17,942 bases of DNA, taken from NCBI GenBank assembly GCA_045117315.1, contig JBGUNJ010000161.1:1-17942 (forward strand). Direction: 5' to 3'. The translations under genes were made by a program, and so were the position numbers. The DNA is from CAG-791 sp045117315. GTDB lineage: Bacteria > Bacillota > Clostridia > Lachnospirales > Lachnospiraceae. Positions 13,689 to 17,942 of the stretch are shown here, one piece after another; the first letter of the stretch is position 1; each line of letters starts with the position of its first letter. A model generated the notes under the pieces. The model did not search any database. It saw nothing but the letters and a program-made list of their open reading frames with translations, and was not told the DNA's origin.

Positions 13689-13745
13689 GCGCATACAAAT
13701 CTGCCGGATCTGTAGATCTGTCAGTCAGGTTTGTGTGCGCTTTTT
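13689..13745 (+). terminator. Leader terminator / attenuator 2
   Basis: GCGCATACAAA (13689-13699) pairs over 11 positions (one G-U) with TTTGTGTGCGC (13730-13740), followed at once by TTTTT. An inner GATC-TGTA-GATC hairpin lies between the arms. It stands between the promoter and the start codon at 13785, with only 40 nt left after it, too little for a second promoter. The element matches 5331-5402 in sequence blocks and spacing. Confidence 0.75.
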
Positions 13746-13784
13746 CTATAGCCACACTGACATGTACAAAGCGGAGGGAAAACT

Positions 13785-16700
13785 ATGAGAAAGGTGAAAG
13801 GGCTGACAAATCGGCTGGCTGCCATGTTCCTGTCCAGCGTGCTGGTTGTCGGAGCAGTTCCGGGGACTGTTCTGGCGTCAGAAATACCGGCTGATACCGG
13901 CCAGACGTCAGAAATACCGGCTTATATGGGCCAGACTCTGGAAACAGAAGCAGAGGATATGGGGAAAACGCTTTCAGAAGAAGTGTCCGCTGAAGGATTT
14001 AGTGAGGATGCGGCACTTCAGCAAGAGGAAGCGGCGGTACAATATTATACTGTCACGCTCGATGCCAACGGCGGGTATTTTGAAAATGAATGGGACGATT
14101 CCATTGGTGAGGTAGTTGAACAGGCGGAAGTAATAAGCAAGCAGGTCCCTGTTGGCGGGACTGTTGCGGCAGCTCCTGTTTTTACAGAGATGGACCAGAA
14201 TGACCAGGCTATGACTTTTGCCGGCTGGAGCCTGGAACCGGATGGGGAATTGGTCATTGCAGGGGATGAGGAGTATGTCCCGGCAGACAGCTGTACCCTG
14301 TACGCTGTTTGGGAGGCTGAGAATCCGTACGCCGGAGATATCGGGAGTGATACCGGGAGTCCGGAAATTGCTGAAGAAAATACTGACCAGATCGATGCCG
14401 CACAGGACTCCGTGGAAGTAGATGAGGCAGCAGAAGGATCTCAGGATGTTCAGAACTCCGTGGAAGCAGATGAGACAGCAGAGGAATCTCGTGATGTTCA
14501 GAACTCCGTGGAAGCAGATGAGACAGCAGAAGGATCTCAGGATGTCCAGGGCTCCGTGGAAGCAGTTGAGACAGAAGGATTAGCAACCGGCCGGGACGCC
14601 TGGGATAATGGGACGGCAGGAGAAAGTTCCGCCAATGAAAATCCGGCTTCTGAAGCTGATACAGATCCTGAGACTATAGATGAGAATGAGCAGGCTGGCG
14701 CGTCTGACCAGGAAGCGGTCTATGCAGATGAAGATGCGGAGCAAGCCGGCGGGGAATCCTCTGATGCCGATGTAACAGAGGAGGAAGTACAATCTGAGCT
14801 GACTGTGGCTTCAGGGGAAGAGGAGACCGTCAGTGAAGATGCTGCTATGGCCGTAGTGGAAAGCGGGACATGCGGAGATGGTCTTACCTGGACGCTTGAC
14901 GAGGAAGGGACCCTGACCATTAGTGGATTTGGGAAGATGAAATATGGCGCATTTATTAATAACGAAAGTATAAAAAAAGTAATAATAAAAGAACTCTGTT
15001 TAAGTATCAGTGATTATTCTTTCTTTGACTGCAGAAACCTGACGAGCATCGATATCACGGACAGTGTCACCAGTATTGGCATAGGGGCGTTTGACGCCTG
15101 CTCCAGCTTGACGAGCATCGATATTCCGGACAGTGTCACGAGTATCGGCGATTATGCGTTCAGCAACACCAGCCTGACGAGCATCACGATTCCGAAGAAA
15201 GTCGTAAGCATAGGAGAAAATGTATTCGATGGGTGCTCCAGCCTGGAGAACATATTTGTAGAACAAGGGAATCAGAATTATAGCTCGGAAAATGGTGTGT
15301 TATTCAATTCTGACCAGACTATTCTTGTTTGTTATCCCGGCGGGGGGGAGGGTGTCTACTCTATTCCTGATACAGTGACGAGTATCGGTAAATCTGCGTT
15401 CCGCAGCTGCAGCCTGACCAGTATCACGATCCCGGACAGAGTCACCAGCATAGGTGAATATGCGTTCTATTTCTGCAGAAACCTGGCAGGCATCACTATT
15501 CCGGACAGTGTCACCAGTATTGGTAATAATGCGTTTAGTGGATGCTCAAACCTGGTTATTTACTGCTATTCAGGGTCTAAAGCTGAGGAATACGCGGGAG
15601 AGAATAATATACCTTTTAAAATATTAATCAACAGAGCTTCTGCTACGATTCCTGACCAGTCTTATACCTATACAGGGGATCCCCTGGAGCCGGAGGTCAC
15701 TGTCATTTTAAATGAAACTCAGCTGACTAAAGGCACAGACTATGAAGTCGCCTACAGCAACAATACCGATGTCGGAGTCGAACCCGCTACAGTGACCGTT
15801 ACCGGAAAAGGCGATTATGCTGGTAAAAAGGAGCTGACTTTTACTATTGAAAAGGCCGTACAGACCATCACAGCCTCAGACCTGACTCTGCCCTACCCCG
15901 AGAGCGGGAAAATCATGGTTTCCGGCAATCAGGGCCAACTGTCTTACATGAGCTCAGATATATCGGTAGCTGAAGTAGATACTTCCGGCAATGTCGTGGC
16001 AAAAAAAGTGGGTACGGCGACGATCACGATCACGGCCGCGGAGACAAAGAATTATAAGAAGACAGAAAAAGAGATCACCGTGACAGTTGTTAAGGGAAAT
16101 CAGACCATCACCGCCTCCGACCTGTCCCTGACCTACCTGGAAACCGGAACGATCATTGTATCCGGAAACGTTGGTGATCTGACTTATGAATCTTATAATA
16201 CGAACATTGCCACGGTGTATACCAACGGAAAAGTGACGGCAATGGGAGCAGGTGATACAAAGATCTTAATCACGGCATTGGAGACAGAGAATTACAAAAA
16301 GACAACAAAAGAGATCACGGTCAACGTTGCCAAGGCAGCCCAGTCCATTACAGCCTCCGACCTGTCTCTGACATACCCGAAAACCGGTACGATCAAAGTT
16401 TCCGGAAATGTGGGTGATCTGACCTATAAATCAGCCAATGAAAAAGTTGCCACGGTGGATGACGACGGCAAAGTGACGGCAGCGGGAGCAGGTGACACAA
16501 AGATCACAATCACGGCAGCAGAGACAGCTAATTACAAAAAAGCAGCGAAAGAGATCACGGTCAACGTTGCCAAGGCAGCCCAGTCCATTACGGTGTCCAA
16601 CCTGACCTTGGCTTACCCGAAAACCGGTACGATCAAAGTTTCCGGAAACGAGGGTAAACTGACCTATGAATCAGCCAATGAAAAAGTCGCCACGGTGGAT

Positions 16701-17843
16701 ACCGACGGAAAAGTGAAGGCACAGGGACCAGGGTCCGCAAAGATCACGGTCACGGCTGCGGAGACAGCCAATTATAAGAAGACAGAAAAAGAAATTACCG
16801 TGACTGTTGTTAAGGGAACTCAGCCTGTCACAGCCTCCGACCTGTCCCTGACCTATCCGAACAGCGGACAGATCACCATTTCCGGGAACAAGGGTTCACT
16901 GACATATAAATCCTCCGATACATCAGTCGCTACAGTGGATTCAGCCGGCAAAGTGACGGCAAAGAGCGGCGGCACGGCAAAGATCACGATCACGGCAGCC
17001 GAAACTGCACAGTACAATGCTGCCTCAAAAACCATCACAGTGAACGTTGCCAAGGCAGCCCAGTCCATTACAGCTAAGGCCTCAGCCCAGGTTGTCTTCG
17101 TCAGACAAACAACGTCAGTATCTGTTACAGGTGCCAAAGGAGCCACGTCCTTCAAATCCTCCGACACCTCCATCGCTTCAGTGACATCTGCAGGTATGGT
17201 GACCGCAAAGAATACCGGAACAGTAGAGATCACGGCGACATCGGCCGCAACTGCACAGTACAATGACGCCTCAAAGAAGGTCACGATCAAAGTGGTCCCT
17301 GCGGTAACTTCGTCTCTGACACCAGCCAACCAGGTGACCGGCATTAAGCTGGCCTGGAAAAAGGTCGCCGGTGCGACAGGCTATAAGATCTACCGCAACG
17401 CCACCCTGATCAAAACCATCACCGACGGAAGTACCGTCACCTACACAGATGCAAAAGCCAATACCAACATGTTAAAGTACGTTTACAAGGTGGTGGCAAA
17501 GGGGCCTGCCGGAGACAGCGCTCTCGCGAAAACAGTCACTGCTTACAGAGTAAACAGACCGGCGCTTTCTTCTGTGACAAACAGCGCCGCCTCCGTGATA
17601 ACTGCCAAATGGACTACGATCGCAAGGGTAAACGGCTATCAGATCAAGTACAGCATGAGCAAAACATTTGCGTCGGGAAACGGGATAGTCAGTTCAAACG
17701 ACAGGAATGCAAATTCCAAACGCATCGGAAACCTGATGAAGGGAAAGACCTATTACGTGAAGGTCCGCGCATATAAGCTTGTGGGCAACGGAGTATACTG
17801 GTCCGAGTGGAGCCCGGTCAGGACCGTCAGGATCAGCAGGTAA
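13785..17843 (+). CDS. Large secreted BspA-like surface protein 2 with six Ig-like repeats
   Basis: This 1352-aa secreted protein is a paralog of the one at 5546. It has a signal peptide (1-32, ending VLAS) and an InlB-like module (87-180) that shares 'YTVTLDANGGYFENEWDD' with the paralog. A long acidic linker follows with 16-aa repeats (204-265). BspA-type LRR_5 repeats (about 363-617) read 'SLTSITIPDSVTSIGxxAF' and include the usual 'YSSENGVLFNSDQT' insertion. Then come one Ig-like 'GTDYEVAYSNN' module (618-691), six Big_2-like repeats of 80 residues (692-1173) and two Fn3-like modules (1174-1352). No LPXTG, SLH or other anchor is seen, and unlike the paralog there is no transglutaminase-like part. 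The start is supported by GGAGGG (13773-13778) 6 nt upstream. Expression probably depends on the promoter, operator-like repeat and attenuator upstream. An adhesin-like role is inference from architecture. Confidence 0.9.
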   Translation: MRKVKGLTNRLAAMFLSSVLVVGAVPGTVLASEIPADTGQTSEIPAYMGQTLETEAEDMGKTLSEEVSAEGFSEDAALQQEEAAVQYYTVTLDANGGYFENEWDDSIGEVVEQAEVISKQVPVGGTVAAAPVFTEMDQNDQAMTFAGWSLEPDGELVIAGDEEYVPADSCTLYAVWEAENPYAGDIGSDTGSPEIAEENTDQIDAAQDSVEVDEAAEGSQDVQNSVEADETAEESRDVQNSVEADETAEGSQDVQGSVEAVETEGLATGRDAWDNGTAGESSANENPASEADTDPETIDENEQAGASDQEAVYADEDAEQAGGESSDADVTEEEVQSELTVASGEEETVSEDAAMAVVESGTCGDGLTWTLDEEGTLTISGFGKMKYGAFINNESIKKVIIKELCLSISDYSFFDCRNLTSIDITDSVTSIGIGAFDACSSLTSIDIPDSVTSIGDYAFSNTSLTSITIPKKVVSIGENVFDGCSSLENIFVEQGNQNYSSENGVLFNSDQTILVCYPGGGEGVYSIPDTVTSIGKSAFRSCSLTSITIPDRVTSIGEYAFYFCRNLAGITIPDSVTSIGNNAFSGCSNLVIYCYSGSKAEEYAGENNIPFKILINRASATIPDQSYTYTGDPLEPEVTVILNETQLTKGTDYEVAYSNNTDVGVEPATVTVTGKGDYAGKKELTFTIEKAVQTITASDLTLPYPESGKIMVSGNQGQLSYMSSDISVAEVDTSGNVVAKKVGTATITITAAETKNYKKTEKEITVTVVKGNQTITASDLSLTYLETGTIIVSGNVGDLTYESYNTNIATVYTNGKVTAMGAGDTKILITALETENYKKTTKEITVNVAKAAQSITASDLSLTYPKTGTIKVSGNVGDLTYKSANEKVATVDDDGKVTAAGAGDTKITITAAETANYKKAAKEITVNVAKAAQSITVSNLTLAYPKTGTIKVSGNEGKLTYESANEKVATVDTDGKVKAQGPGSAKITVTAAETANYKKTEKEITVTVVKGTQPVTASDLSLTYPNSGQITISGNKGSLTYKSSDTSVATVDSAGKVTAKSGGTAKITITAAETAQYNAASKTITVNVAKAAQSITAKASAQVVFVRQTTSVSVTGAKGATSFKSSDTSIASVTSAGMVTAKNTGTVEITATSAATAQYNDASKKVTIKVVPAVTSSLTPANQVTGIKLAWKKVAGATGYKIYRNATLIKTITDGSTVTYTDAKANTNMLKYVYKVVAKGPAGDSALAKTVTAYRVNRPALSSVTNSAASVITAKWTTIARVNGYQIKYSMSKTFASGNGIVSSNDRNANSKRIGNLMKGKTYYVKVRAYKLVGNGVYWSEWSPVRTVRISR
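14394..14577 (+). repeat. 48-bp acidic tandem repeat in surface protein 2
   Basis: About 3.8 copies of a 48-bp unit encode the 16-aa repeat 'DVQNSVEADETAEGSQ'. The middle two copies are almost identical at DNA level. The highly acidic linker probably forms an extended spacer between the InlB-like and LRR parts. Confidence 0.85.
15039..15560 (+). repeat. LRR_5 (BspA-type) repeat units in surface protein 2
   Basis: Units of about 69 bp encode 'LTSIDIPDSVTSIGDYAFSN' and variants. They occur as two blocks (about 15039-15230 and 15360-15550), separated by a non-repeated insertion typical of this LRR class. DNA identity between adjacent units is high, with GTCACCAGTATTGG-like cores repeated several times. 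Confidence 0.8.
15858..17303 (+). repeat. Six exact-length 240-bp Big_2-like repeats
   Basis: Copies start at 15858, 16098, 16338, 16578, 16818 and 17058, each 240 bp (80 aa) apart with no gap or indel; the last runs 2 residues longer. Copies two to four are nearest in sequence, and CAAGGCAGCCCAGTCCATTA recurs at the junctions opening copies three, four and six. Tandem duplication with later exchange between copies explains this. Confidence 0.92.
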
Positions 17844-17874
17844 GCATTGATTGCCAAGGTTACAGTACAGACCC

Positions 17875-17895
17875 CCTCGAATTCGAGGCGTTTTT
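17875..17895 (+). terminator. Possible terminator of surface protein 2
   Basis: The 14-bp palindrome CCTCGAATTCGAGG (17875-17888) can fold as a short CCTCG/CGAGG stem with an AATT loop, followed by CG and TTTTT. The stem is short, so strength is uncertain. Confidence 0.45.
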
Positions 17896-17917
17896 GCGCG
17901 ATTTTCAGCGCAAAAAC
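17890..17917. other. 10-bp inverted repeat near window end
   Basis: GTTTTTGCGC (17890-17899) and GCGCAAAAAC (17908-17917) flank 8 nt. It follows directly on the CCTCGAATTCGAGG palindrome, and GAACGGCGTTC comes after it. The three together look like the edge of an intergenic repeat element cut by the window end, or a terminator for a gene on the other strand. Confidence 0.45.
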
Positions 17918-17942
17918 CCGAGTGGAACGGCGTTCGCCCCAT

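Noticed and set aside
15858..17303. CRISPR-like regular repetition
   Set aside because: Repeats are contiguous, 240 bp, in frame and coding for Ig-like modules; there are no spacers.

Overview
The window looks like chromosomal DNA of a low-to-mid-GC Gram-positive anaerobe, most likely a Clostridia/Lachnospiraceae-type Firmicute. The basis is strong AGGAGG ribosome binding sites, near-consensus sigma-A promoters (TTGACA-17-TATAAT), and very large BspA-like surface proteins built from leucine-rich repeats, Ig-like repeats and fibronectin-III-like modules. Genus-level assignment is not possible from the sequence alone.

Layout. (1) 1-2850: a small unknown protein, then a tightly coupled pair encoding a double-zinc-ribbon membrane protein and a TPM-domain (YgcG-like) membrane protein with a Gly-rich tail. 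(2) 2986-4030: a nitroreductase, then a striking array of about sixteen 10-11 bp units, then a short protein with a double-glycine (bacteriocin/ABC-exporter type) leader. The block ends at a strong bidirectional terminator shared with a convergent DJ-1/PfpI-family gene (4312-4890, minus). (3) 5050-9475: divergent promoters, then a structured leader with a terminator and a 1309-aa secreted surface protein. That protein has InlB-like, LRR, cryptic transglutaminase-like, Ig-like and Fn3-like parts. (4) 9703-13398: the DNA-uptake/recombination pair comM (YifB family) and dprA. dprA is greatly enlarged by three low-complexity insertions that contain short in-frame tandem repeats, and the spacer between the two genes is itself a tandem duplication. 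(5) 13494-17843: a complex regulatory region (two inverted repeats, promoter, leader terminator) and a second, 1352-aa paralogous surface protein with six exact 240-bp repeats.

The most notable signals are as follows. The two surface-protein genes have leader terminators that share GCG(A/C)ATACAA and GTCAGGT-N10-T(n), with a compensatory base-pair change in the stem, which suggests a common RNA attenuator or small RNA family. The helically phased 11-bp array sits just upstream of the double-glycine peptide gene. Slippage-type tandem repeats are concentrated in and around dprA. The two paralogous surface genes lie in direct orientation on either side of comM-dprA, so recombination between them could delete or shuffle the pair. 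No CRISPR array, rRNA, tRNA or transposase was seen. Homology and structure statements come from reading motifs by eye.
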